Notes under the pieces: generated by a model
Told to the model about the DNA's origin: nothing
Database searches by the model: none
What the model saw: only the letters and a program-made list of their open reading frames with translations
Source of the DNA: Lachnospiraceae bacterium
GTDB lineage: Bacteria > Bacillota > Clostridia > Lachnospirales > Lachnospiraceae
Length of the DNA stretch: 64,000 nt
Direction: 5' to 3'
NCBI GenBank assembly: GCA_015057455.1
Contig: SVEH01000007.1
Coordinates: 1 to 64,000 of the forward strand
Part shown: one piece after another, positions 52,337 to 59,539 of the stretch
Position numbering within the stretch: the first letter of the stretch is position 1
Layout: every line of letters begins with the position of its first letter
Position numbers and translations under genes: made by a program

Positions 52337-54445
52337 ATGAGTTCAAAGGGGAAGTTATATAGTAAACATCTAGAACAAGCTAAATACGTTGTAAAGGGAA
52401 GAAAACTTAGTAATAATATTGCTATAGTTAAAAGAAAAGATACATCAAGTAATGTTGTATTATCTTACGGTGCTTTAAGTAATAGAGGTATGTCTCAATA
52501 TTCAGAGGAGACTCAGTACTCAGAAGAAGCTCAATATTCAGAAGAAAGTAATGCTTGTGAATCATTTGAATTTGAGGAAATAGATAATACTTTGGATTTT
52601 GAGTGGTCTGAAAGTGATATTGACACAAATGACTTAGCTATAATAAAAGAGCATATTGTTGAAGAAGCAGCAGAAACTATAGAAGATGTAGTTAATGTAA
52701 CAGAAGTTACAGCATCATCACCAGTTAATGATACAAAGATGATCGAAGTAGCAGCTAAGGGCGTGGAAAATGAAACTAAGCTTATAGAAGAAGTATCTGA
52801 AGTTGTGGAAAATGAATCTAAAGTTACAGAAGAATTATCTAAAGTTACAGAAGAATTATCTAAGGTTATGAAAAATGAATCTATGATTACAGATCAAGTA
52901 GTTAAAGTTAAGGAAGAAATACCACAGACTATAAGTAATAGCGATAAAGCAATGGAAGAGGCAGCTAAGGTTATGGAAGACAGAGATAAAGAAATGGAAG
53001 AAGCTGCTCAAACTATGCAAAATGAAGCTGATGTTATTGAAAATACAACAGTTGCAGTTTTAGCTTTAAAACAGGATAAAATGACACAAAATGTTAAAAA
53101 AGTAGATACTAATACTCATAAAATAGAAAAAGACAAAACAGAATTAACAAAAGAACAAGTAGATGCTAAAGTTTTAGAATTAAAAGAAAAAGAAGAAAAA
53201 TATAAAAAAGAAGTAGAAAAAGATAAAGATGCATTTTATCAAGCTACTAAAAATTTAGTATCAGAAGAAGAAAGAAGCAGAGGAATAATTAATGAAAAGA
53301 AAGAAAATGTATCTAAAGATCAATTAGATGAACTAGAAAGAATTAGATTATTAGAGCTTGCTAGAGTAAAAAAGGAGACTTTAGAAAAGGAAAGAATTGA
53401 AAAAGCTAGAGCAAAGAAGGAAGAAAAATTACAAGAAGAAGAGAAACAAAAAGAGAGAGAAGAAAGAAAAAATATTCAATTATTAGAAGAAAAAAAGAAA
53501 ATTAAAGAAAAGAGAAAGAAAGCAAGAAAAACTGAGTCAAAATCTTTTGCAGTTGTGGCAGCTTTATTAGCGTTAATTATTGTAGCTGGTATGGCTAACA
53601 TAGGAAATATAATGTATAACGAGATACAAAAAGAAAATACATTAGTAGGTGAAATGGACAAAAAAGATGATACTAAGAAAACATCATTATTAGATAGTTT
53701 ATATAGTAATATTACAAATAATACTAAGACAGATACTACTATAGAAAATGAAAAAGCAGATAGTGCAACAGAAAAACCAGAAGTAAGCAATAAGCCAGAA
53801 AAATTAGATACTGTAGAGGATGGAGAAATTGTTGTAGCAGATAGAACATCAACTAAGCCTGAAAATAAGACTGCACCAAGTATAAAGCAAAATGGTAATA
53901 ATATAGAAGATTCATTAGAAGATTTAAGAGTACCTATTTTGGATGATCAAGTGCCTACACATCCATCTATTGGAGGAGGATTTGGAGAAGAAACTGGTTC
54001 AGATAAACAAGTAACACCAAAATTTGTAGAAATTCAATATTCAGGAAATGGTTTTGAATTGTATAAAACTACAAAAAGCAATGTAACAAAATCTGTTATA
54101 ATTGCTGGAGGATGTAGAGAATATAAAAAGTACACAAAAGTAGGTGGAGTTATAAAGATTCCAGAAGCTGATGCAGATGGCTTATGGTTTATCGTTAAAG
54201 ATGGAAAAATAGAGGCAGAATTTGCATTTACAGGAAGTAATGAGCATGGAGTTGCAAGTCTTGTTCTTATGAAGGAAAAAGATGGAGCAGAAGTTGAAGA
54301 TGATATAATTTATGCAAAACAAGGAAGTACAGTGACACTAGACGGAACTTACTGTACAAGAGATGATGAAGGAAATGAATTCGCTAAATATGAGAATAGC
54401 ATAGTAAATGTAATTGGAAAAATGGTGTTATACAAAAAGAATTAA
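52337..54445 (+). CDS. Single-pass membrane protein with long charged coiled-coil N terminus
   Basis: 702-aa protein of unknown function, second of a paralogous pair. Residues about 52-74 contain three QYSEE repeats. Residues 90-400 are highly charged with short repeats (KVTEELSKVTEEL) and a long Lys/Glu coiled coil (ERIRLLELARVKKETLEKER). The membrane segment is near 404-426 (FAVVAALLALIIVAGMANIG). A disordered outer linker (430-560) leads to the C-terminal domain (562-702), related to that of the preceding protein. GGGGGA precedes the ATG, 40 bases after the upstream stop. A large inner arm and a small outer domain suggest an envelope-linking role; this is inference. Confidence 0.7.
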   Translation: MSSKGKLYSKHLEQAKYVVKGRKLSNNIAIVKRKDTSSNVVLSYGALSNRGMSQYSEETQYSEEAQYSEESNACESFEFEEIDNTLDFEWSESDIDTNDLAIIKEHIVEEAAETIEDVVNVTEVTASSPVNDTKMIEVAAKGVENETKLIEEVSEVVENESKVTEELSKVTEELSKVMKNESMITDQVVKVKEEIPQTISNSDKAMEEAAKVMEDRDKEMEEAAQTMQNEADVIENTTVAVLALKQDKMTQNVKKVDTNTHKIEKDKTELTKEQVDAKVLELKEKEEKYKKEVEKDKDAFYQATKNLVSEEERSRGIINEKKENVSKDQLDELERIRLLELARVKKETLEKERIEKARAKKEEKLQEEEKQKEREERKNIQLLEEKKKIKEKRKKARKTESKSFAVVAALLALIIVAGMANIGNIMYNEIQKENTLVGEMDKKDDTKKTSLLDSLYSNITNNTKTDTTIENEKADSATEKPEVSNKPEKLDTVEDGEIVVADRTSTKPENKTAPSIKQNGNNIEDSLEDLRVPILDDQVPTHPSIGGGFGEETGSDKQVTPKFVEIQYSGNGFELYKTTKSNVTKSVIIAGGCREYKKYTKVGGVIKIPEADADGLWFIVKDGKIEAEFAFTGSNEHGVASLVLMKEKDGAEVEDDIIYAKQGSTVTLDGTYCTRDDEGNEFAKYENSIVNVIGKMVLYKKN

Positions 54446-54466
54446 AACTATATTTTGTATATTTCT

Positions 54467-54490
54467 TAGGCTCCGCGCAAGTGGAGCCTA
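54467..54490 (+). terminator. Terminator after the paralogous membrane protein pair
   Basis: TAGGCTCC and GGAGCCTA form a perfect 8-bp stem with an 8-base loop, followed by TTATCATTT. Confidence 0.65.
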
Positions 54491-54498
54491 TTATCATT

Positions 54499-54515
54499 TA
54501 GTGACGCAATAATAC
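54499..54515. repeat. Solo arm fragment of the palindromic repeat family
   Basis: TAGTGACGCAATAATAC is identical to 46904-46920 at the left end of the 46.9-kb palindrome. The similarity stops soon after, so only the terminal arm is present here. Confidence 0.6.
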
Positions 54516-54720
54516 AAGATTTAGATGCAATTATTTTACGCCCGTAACGAGCTTAAACTAAATAGTTTATAAAAGCTATAATAGTTATAAGCAAGGTTAA
54601 ATTTGGAACTATAATAGTAAATTACATATTTCCATAATTTGATAAAATTTGTAAAAAAATCATTTACTTATTAGAAAAATGTTATATAATGTAAATAATG
54701 ATGTTTTTGAGGTGTAAGAT

Positions 54721-55689
54721 ATGACTGATAAAGAAAAGAGAATTTTAGATGTTTTAAAGAAAAGTAATAATGCCTTATCAGCTAAGGAAATAGCTGTTAT
54801 GATGTATGGTCCAGATTCTGCACAACAGTTAGTGTATTCAAAGTTATTGAAGTTAGAAGCTTTGGGACTAGTTGAGAAGTATTATGCTAAAAGGTCCTAT
54901 AAGTTTATATATGCAGGTGATGATAATGTTATTAGATTAGATAAGCCTTCTGATAGGGAGTTAGAGGAAATAGAAGAAGCATATGAATCACAAGAGATAA
55001 ACAATTATGAAGAGAAGAATGCACATAGTAATAGCATGGAACAACAAGCATCAGTGCCAACACCTATTAGAACTCGTAAGAAAGAGTATGATGTATATGA
55101 AAGAGAGAATTTCTTAAAACTTCAATTTAATGAGGTGTGGTCATCTATTTTAAAAGAGAAGAAAGATTATTACTCATATATGGATGAGCATAGTTTAGAC
55201 TTGTTAAGAAATGCAGTAACTAATCTTAAGAATATTAATACATTAAAAACAACATTATGGTTTATATCAAAGATAAAGGATATATTTAATGTTAGTGATA
55301 AAGAAGTTGCAGCAGTTGAGGAAAGCGTAAGAACAGCACCACCTCACTATGAAGGATATGATGTAGAACATACAGGGTTAGTTAATGTAATTGCAGAGAT
55401 TAAGTGTAATATGCCTATTAATAACAGCAATACATTTGAGCCAGTTCAGATTAATGAAATTAAGAGAGATTTAGAATTTTTAATAAATGGAAAGAAGAAA
55501 TCAAAGATAAAAGATATATCAAAGTATTACAGATTTTTAGTTGTAAAAAAACATGGTAAGAATCTTGGATTTGCAGTTCAAGAGTTAATAAAAGAATTAC
55601 CAATAGAGATATCTAAGTTTTTACTAGTATATAGAGAAGGAATGATAATGTCAAAAGACTATATATATATTTATATATTAGAGAAATAG
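54721..55689 (+). CDS. Winged-helix protein of unknown function
   Basis: 322-aa protein. Residues 1-70 form a winged helix-turn-helix (RILDVLKKSNNALSAKEIAV; SKLLKLEALGLVEKYYAKRS) of the MarR/ArsR general shape. Residues 75-125 are acidic and disordered. Residues 130-322 are mostly helical and not recognised, ending in a Tyr/Ile-rich DYIYIYILEK. It may be a DNA-binding regulator whose C-terminal part oligomerises or binds a ligand. A promoter with TATAAT at 54685-54690 and GAGGTG precede the ATG. A strong bidirectional terminator follows. Confidence 0.65.
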   Translation: MTDKEKRILDVLKKSNNALSAKEIAVMMYGPDSAQQLVYSKLLKLEALGLVEKYYAKRSYKFIYAGDDNVIRLDKPSDRELEEIEEAYESQEINNYEEKNAHSNSMEQQASVPTPIRTRKKEYDVYERENFLKLQFNEVWSSILKEKKDYYSYMDEHSLDLLRNAVTNLKNINTLKTTLWFISKIKDIFNVSDKEVAAVEESVRTAPPHYEGYDVEHTGLVNVIAEIKCNMPINNSNTFEPVQINEIKRDLEFLINGKKKSKIKDISKYYRFLVVKKHGKNLGFAVQELIKELPIEISKFLLVYREGMIMSKDYIYIYILEK

Positions 55690-55701
55690 TGAAGGATATA
55701 T

Positions 55702-55744
55702 AAAATTAACTAGGCCCCTGTCTGACAGGGGCCTAGTTAATTTT
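55702..55744. terminator. Bidirectional terminator with a perfect 19-bp stem
   Basis: AAAATTAACTAGGCCCCTG (55702-55720) pairs perfectly with CAGGGGCCTAGTTAATTTT (55726-55744) around TCTGA. A run of T follows on the plus strand and, by symmetry, on the minus strand. It separates two convergent genes. Confidence 0.92.
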
Positions 55745-55749
55745 ATAAA

Positions 55750-56355
55750 TTATTCACCTTCACTTTCAGCTTCTTCTTCAGCTTTTTTCTTTTCTTCAGC
55801 GGCTTGTCTTTCTTCTTCTGTTCTAACTAAATCCTTAACAAGATTCTTGCTACATAATAAGCTTTCATAGTATGTATTAGTATCAATAGCAAGCTCAGAA
55901 AGTTCATCCATTGTTGTATGTATGGTAGTAATAGATTTCTCGCCAACTGATTTCATAAATGGAAAAGAGCGTATTCTACTTAAGTTCTGAATTTTCTTTT
56001 CACAGCGTTCTGATTCGCGTCTAAGTGCATAAAGAGCATTGTCGGTATCAATACGCACTTCATCAGCAATAGAAACAATATCCTCAGCCTCTAGTTGAAT
56101 TTCTTCAGTTAAAGATTCAATGGTACTATCAATAGCCTTTCTAAATTCATCAGGTAAATTTTCTGGTAACATTTTAATACCTTTTTTTAATTCTTTTGCT
56201 CGTTTAACAACTGTTTTTGCACGATCATTAAGTTCAATAGATTTCTCTTCTGAAATGTCACGTTGTTCATAATATTCAGCTAATGTATCGACTTCTTCTT
56301 CTTGTTCAGTATCTTGAAAACGAAATATCTTTAAAAATGAATGCTCTGGATGCAT
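55750..56355 (-). CDS. Charged helical (coiled-coil) protein, unknown function
   Basis: 201-aa protein, almost entirely helical and charged. Helices include KTVVKRAKELKKGIKMLPEN, ESLTEEIQLEAEDIVSIADE and a C-terminal Glu/Lys/Ala run. No signal peptide or membrane segment, so it is cytoplasmic. I do not recognise the family. An ATG four codons upstream (56367) overlaps the TGAGGT ribosome binding site, so the ATG at 56355 (MHPEHSFLK) is preferred. It shares a divergent promoter region with the PTESVE-repeat protein. Confidence 0.65.
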   Translation of the reverse strand: MHPEHSFLKIFRFQDTEQEEEVDTLAEYYEQRDISEEKSIELNDRAKTVVKRAKELKKGIKMLPENLPDEFRKAIDSTIESLTEEIQLEAEDIVSIADEVRIDTDNALYALRRESERCEKKIQNLSRIRSFPFMKSVGEKSITTIHTTMDELSELAIDTNTYYESLLCSKNLVKDLVRTEEERQAAEEKKKAEEEAESEGE

Positions 56356-56487
56356 ATTATACCTCATATTTTTTACAAAAGTTAATAGTTACTATTATAA
56401 TAGATTGTAAATATTATGTAATTATTACATGTGTTATATGTATATAATTTATAATAGTCATAATCTATTATGTGGTTTTGTTTTGTA

Positions 56488-56509
56488 TATAGTATACTTG
56501 TATACTATA
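56488..56509. promoter_or_regulatory. Operator-like palindrome TATAGTATAC-TT-GTATACTATA
   Basis: Perfect 10+2+10 inverted repeat in the divergent region, about 86 bases before the -35 box of the PTESVE-protein promoter. A dimeric regulator site is plausible. The winged-helix protein encoded at 54721 is one nearby candidate, but nothing links them directly. Confidence 0.5.
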
Positions 56510-56594
56510 AAAATGTCAATATTTAGGGAGATTTGGATAGAACTAGTAGATAAAAATAAAATATTAAAAATATTAAAAAAATATTAAAATTATG

Positions 56595-56623
56595 TTACAT
56601 TTATTTTAGAAATGTGTTATAAT
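56595..56623 (+). promoter_or_regulatory. Promoter of the PTESVE-repeat protein gene
   Basis: TTACAT (56595-56600), 17-base spacer, TATAAT (56618-56623) with an extended TGT just before the -10 box. The leader is about 145 bases long. Confidence 0.6.
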
Positions 56624-56774
56624 AGATTATAGGAAATAGAGGAACAGAATTTATTAAATTATAAATTAATATTAAGGTGAAACAATAAAATAGGAAAAAG
56701 TGAAACAAAGGAATTAAAGGGAATTAAAGGGAATCTAAAAAGGGAAGTAATTATAAATAAGGGAGCGTGTCGTA

Positions 56775-58412
56775 ATGAAGAAAAGGGTAGTAATAATTGT
56801 TAATGTAGCAGTATTTTTAATAATGTCAGTTGTTTTTTCTGCTGGTAAAGCAGGAACAGTAATGGCTAATCCACATACTCCAAAAGCCGAAAGTGGAGCA
56901 AGAGGATTGGATGATGTTATTGGAGCATTAGGTGAAGTATTAGAGGATGTTATTGATGATTTATTTGGTGGTGGAGATAAAGCGCCAGAAGTAACACCAG
57001 AGCCAACAGCAACAGTGCAACCAACAGAATCAGTAGAGCCAACAGAATCAGTAGAGCCAACAGAATCAGTAGAGCCAACAGAATCAGTAGAGCCAACAGA
57101 ATCAGTAGAGCCAACAGAATCAGTAGAGCCAACAGAATCAGTAGAGCCAACAGAATCAGTAGAACCAACAGAATCAGTGGAGCCAACAGAATCAGTGGAA
57201 CCAACAGAGTCAGTAGAACCAACAGAGTCAGTGGAGCCAACAACACCAGAGCCAACAGAAGAACCAACAGCAACACCAGAGCCAACAGAAGAGCCAACAG
57301 CAACACCAGAGCCAACAGAAGAGCCAACAGCAACGCCAGAGCCAACAGAAGAGCCAACAGCAACACCAGAACCAACACCAGTACCTAAGAAGGATATAGC
57401 TAGTCAAAATATTTCACTTTCAGGTTTCAGTTACTCATATATGGGAGTACAAATAAAACCTAGAGTGTATGTATATGGATCAGATTATTCAATGATATAC
57501 GAAAACATAGATTATACTGTAGAATATTATTCAAATATATTACCAGGAACAGCAACAGTAAAAATTACTGGTATAGGAGAAAGATACCAAGGAACTGCTT
57601 ATAGAACATTTACAATTGAAAAATTAGCAATGTCAGATTGTGAAATTACATTAAGTAATAATTCATATTATTATACAGGTGTTAATAAATGTCCAACTGT
57701 AACAGTTAGAGATGGTTATGGTGACAAATTAGTAGCAGGTAGAGATTATACAGTAAAATATACTAATAACTATGCTCCAGGAACAGCATATGCAGTTGTT
57801 ACAGGAACAGGAGTATATGAAGGATCACTTTCAAAATCATTTAAGATAATTTTCTATAAAGTTACTGGATTAAAGATAACAGGAAGAAATACATCAGCTT
57901 TAAAAATGACATGGAGCTATTATCCAGGAGCAACTGGATACTTAGTACAAAAATATTATAGCAGTAGAAAAGCTTATGTTAATATTAAGAATATAACATC
58001 AGCAAGAACATGTACTTACACAAATGGAAGCTTAACATCAGCAAGTGCATATTACTATAGAATTAAACCTTATGTAGTATATAATGGCAAATATTATTAT
58101 GGACAAGAATCAGCAGCAGTTAAGGCTTACACAAGACCTTCAACAACTAAAATATCATTATATACAGGAAAAAAATATGCAACAGTTAAGTGGAATAAAG
58201 TTAGTAGAGCATCAGGTTATGAAGTATTTATGGCAAAACCAGGATCAAAATATACAAAGATAGCAACAGTATCAAATAAAACTGTAAAATATACTAAGAA
58301 GAGTCTAACTTCTAAAAAGTATTATTACTTTGTTGTAAGACCATATGTTGTTGAAAATGGAGTGAAAATATACGGTTCTTATTCACCTGCAAAGTATATT
58401 AAAATCAAGTAA
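56775..58412 (+). CDS. Secreted PTESVE-repeat protein with Ig-like and FN3 domains
   Basis: 545-aa exported protein. The signal peptide covers about 1-31 (VVIIVNVAVFLIMSVVFSAG). Residues about 83-154 are twelve PTESVE hexapeptide repeats. About four PEPTEEPTAT decapeptides follow, giving a Pro/Thr/Glu stalk to about 205. Then come two similar Ig-like domains (each ending like GTATVKITGIGERYQG / GTAYAVVTGTGVYEG, about 210-365) and two fibronectin III-like domains (about 365-450 and 455-545; WSYYPGATGYLVQKYYS, WNKVSRASGYEVFMA). No LPxTG motif. It is likely a wall-spanning stalk presenting binding domains. GGGAG precedes the ATG. Confidence 0.78.
   Translation: MKKRVVIIVNVAVFLIMSVVFSAGKAGTVMANPHTPKAESGARGLDDVIGALGEVLEDVIDDLFGGGDKAPEVTPEPTATVQPTESVEPTESVEPTESVEPTESVEPTESVEPTESVEPTESVEPTESVEPTESVEPTESVEPTESVEPTESVEPTTPEPTEEPTATPEPTEEPTATPEPTEEPTATPEPTEEPTATPEPTPVPKKDIASQNISLSGFSYSYMGVQIKPRVYVYGSDYSMIYENIDYTVEYYSNILPGTATVKITGIGERYQGTAYRTFTIEKLAMSDCEITLSNNSYYYTGVNKCPTVTVRDGYGDKLVAGRDYTVKYTNNYAPGTAYAVVTGTGVYEGSLSKSFKIIFYKVTGLKITGRNTSALKMTWSYYPGATGYLVQKYYSSRKAYVNIKNITSARTCTYTNGSLTSASAYYYRIKPYVVYNGKYYYGQESAAVKAYTRPSTTKISLYTGKKYATVKWNKVSRASGYEVFMAKPGSKYTKIATVSNKTVKYTKKSLTSKKYYYFVVRPYVVENGVKIYGSYSPAKYIKIK
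57021..57236 (+). repeat. Twelve 18-bp repeats encoding PTESVE
   Basis: The unit CCAACAGAATCAGTAGAG repeats twelve times in frame from 57021 to 57236, with a few synonymous G/A changes in the last copies. A 30-bp repeat encoding PEPTEEPTAT follows to about 57370. Length polymorphism between strains would not break the frame. Confidence 0.9.
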
Positions 58413-58500
58413 AAATTAGTTATAAGTAACACTTAAAAAATTTAGTAGTTTTTTTAATTAATTTTTAAGGAAATAGTGGAATTTTTTTAGATTTTTGATA

Positions 58501-58527
58501 TAATTATATGTGTGCTTTATCCGATAA
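58501..58527 (+). promoter_or_regulatory. Candidate sigma-28 (SigD/FliA) promoter for flgM
   Basis: TAAT (58501-58504), 15-base spacer, TCCGATAA (58520-58527), close to TAAA-N15-GCCGATAA/T. A sigma-A-type TATAAT overlaps at 58499-58504, but without a good -35. A sigma-28 promoter is expected for flgM, whose product inhibits that factor. Confidence 0.6.
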
Positions 58528-58589
58528 ATAATGTAAGGAAGCTAGTAGTTAAATGATTAAATATTAAAAGGGAGAATGGAGTGAATGAT

Positions 58590-58859
58590 ATGAGGATTGA
58601 TGCATACAATAAGATTAATCAAATGCAATCAGTGAGTAAAATTAATAAGGTTACAAGTAAAAAAACAGTTAGCCAAACTGACAAACTTGAATTATCACAA
58701 GCGGGGAAAGATTATCAAGTTGCTAAAACGGCTGTATCAGAAGCTTCTGATATCAGAATGGATCTCGTTAATGATATCAAAGAACGTTTAGCTAATGGAA
58801 CTTACAATGTAAGTGATGAAGATCTTGCTGATAAGTTATTAGAAAGGTATTGTGGTTAA
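58590..58859 (+). CDS. flgM: Anti-sigma-28 factor FlgM
   Basis: 89-aa protein that binds and inhibits the flagellar sigma factor until the hook is complete and FlgM is exported. It starts MRIDAYNKINQM and has the typical C-terminal sigma-binding helices (RMDLVNDIKERLANGTYNVS; ADKLLERY). The sequence DKLELSQAGKDYQ in the middle is also typical. An in-frame GTG at 58581 exists, but GGAG before it suits the ATG at 58590. First gene of the late flagellar operon; a long hairpin separates it from flgN. Confidence 0.9.
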   Translation: MRIDAYNKINQMQSVSKINKVTSKKTVSQTDKLELSQAGKDYQVAKTAVSEASDIRMDLVNDIKERLANGTYNVSDEDLADKLLERYCG

Positions 58860-58887
58860 TCACATTGTGAAAAACAAGTTATGAACA

Positions 58888-58970
58888 AAATAAAGAAGTG
58901 TAATGTATGAGAAAGTAACTGTCGAAGTTATTAAAGTTAAATTATACATTACACTTCTTTATTTTTGTGT
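58888..58970 (+). terminator. Perfect 21-bp stem between flgM and flgN
   Basis: AAATAAAGAAGTGTAATGTAT (58888-58908) pairs perfectly with its complement at 58944-58964, around a 35-base loop that itself holds TAACT/AGTTA. TTTTTG overlaps and follows. It would terminate or cut flgM transcripts and could be an RNase III site. Readthrough would be needed if flgN-flgK share the flgM promoter. Confidence 0.75.
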
Positions 58971-59005
58971 ATTCAACAAAAAAGCTTCAGATTAGGAGGA
59001 TTACT

Positions 59006-59527
59006 ATGGCTAGCATAATGGAAGAATTAATTACAGTAATGGAAGATGAGTTGAAGGAGTATAAGGATTTTGTACCAGTGTTACAAAAGAAAACTAAATC
59101 AATAATTGAGAATAAAGTAGAGGAACTTCAAAGTATTTCACTTGAAGAACAACAATATTTGGATAGAATAAATAATTTAGATAAAAAAAGAGATGAAATC
59201 ATTAAAAATATAGCAATCTTGTTCGATAAAGATTATAAGACGTTAAACTTGAGAAGTATTATTTCAATGCTTGATAAGCAACCGAAGGACCAGTTAGCTT
59301 TATCAAAGCTACACGATGAGATAAAATCTACCGTGAAAGTAATACTAGACATTAATGAACATAATAAAAATTTAATTGAACAATCCCTAGAAATGATCGA
59401 ATTCAATATGAATGTCATTAAAAGCACATGGATGTCACCGGGGAATAATAATTATGATAAGGGAGCAAATATAAACGGATTAGGTTCTTCTGGAATGGGA
59501 GAAAGATCCTTTGATGCTAAACAATAA
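59006..59527 (+). CDS. flgN: Flagellar export chaperone FlgN
   Basis: 173-aa helical cytoplasmic chaperone for the hook-filament junction proteins FlgK and FlgL. It has a long N-terminal coiled coil (ELITVMEDELKEYKDFVPVL; KTKSIIENKVEELQSISLEE) and the typical C-terminal part with a flexible Gly/Asn-rich end. AGGAGG at 58996-59001 identifies the ATG at 59006; the upstream TTG frame is not used. It lies directly before its clients flgK, flgK2 and flgL. Confidence 0.85.
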   Translation: MASIMEELITVMEDELKEYKDFVPVLQKKTKSIIENKVEELQSISLEEQQYLDRINNLDKKRDEIIKNIAILFDKDYKTLNLRSIISMLDKQPKDQLALSKLHDEIKSTVKVILDINEHNKNLIEQSLEMIEFNMNVIKSTWMSPGNNNYDKGANINGLGSSGMGERSFDAKQ

Positions 59528-59539
59528 TGAGGTGATACT

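Larger units (their letters stand above)
56356..56774. other. Divergent intergenic region with palindromes and a promoter
   Basis: 419 bases. It holds a TATAAT on the minus strand (56399-56394) near the coiled-coil gene, inverted copies of TAATAGATTATA-like sequence (56394-56407, 56461-56472, 56618-56632), a 22-bp palindrome (56488-56509) and the plus-strand promoter (56595-56623). The leader carries three copies of GGGAAT before the ribosome binding site. Confidence 0.6.

Noticed and set aside
56950..57378. 142-aa Leu-rich minus-strand frame
   Set aside because: It is the mirror of the PTESVE and PEPTEEPTAT repeats in the real gene; the Leu-Ala repetition follows from the DNA repeat.
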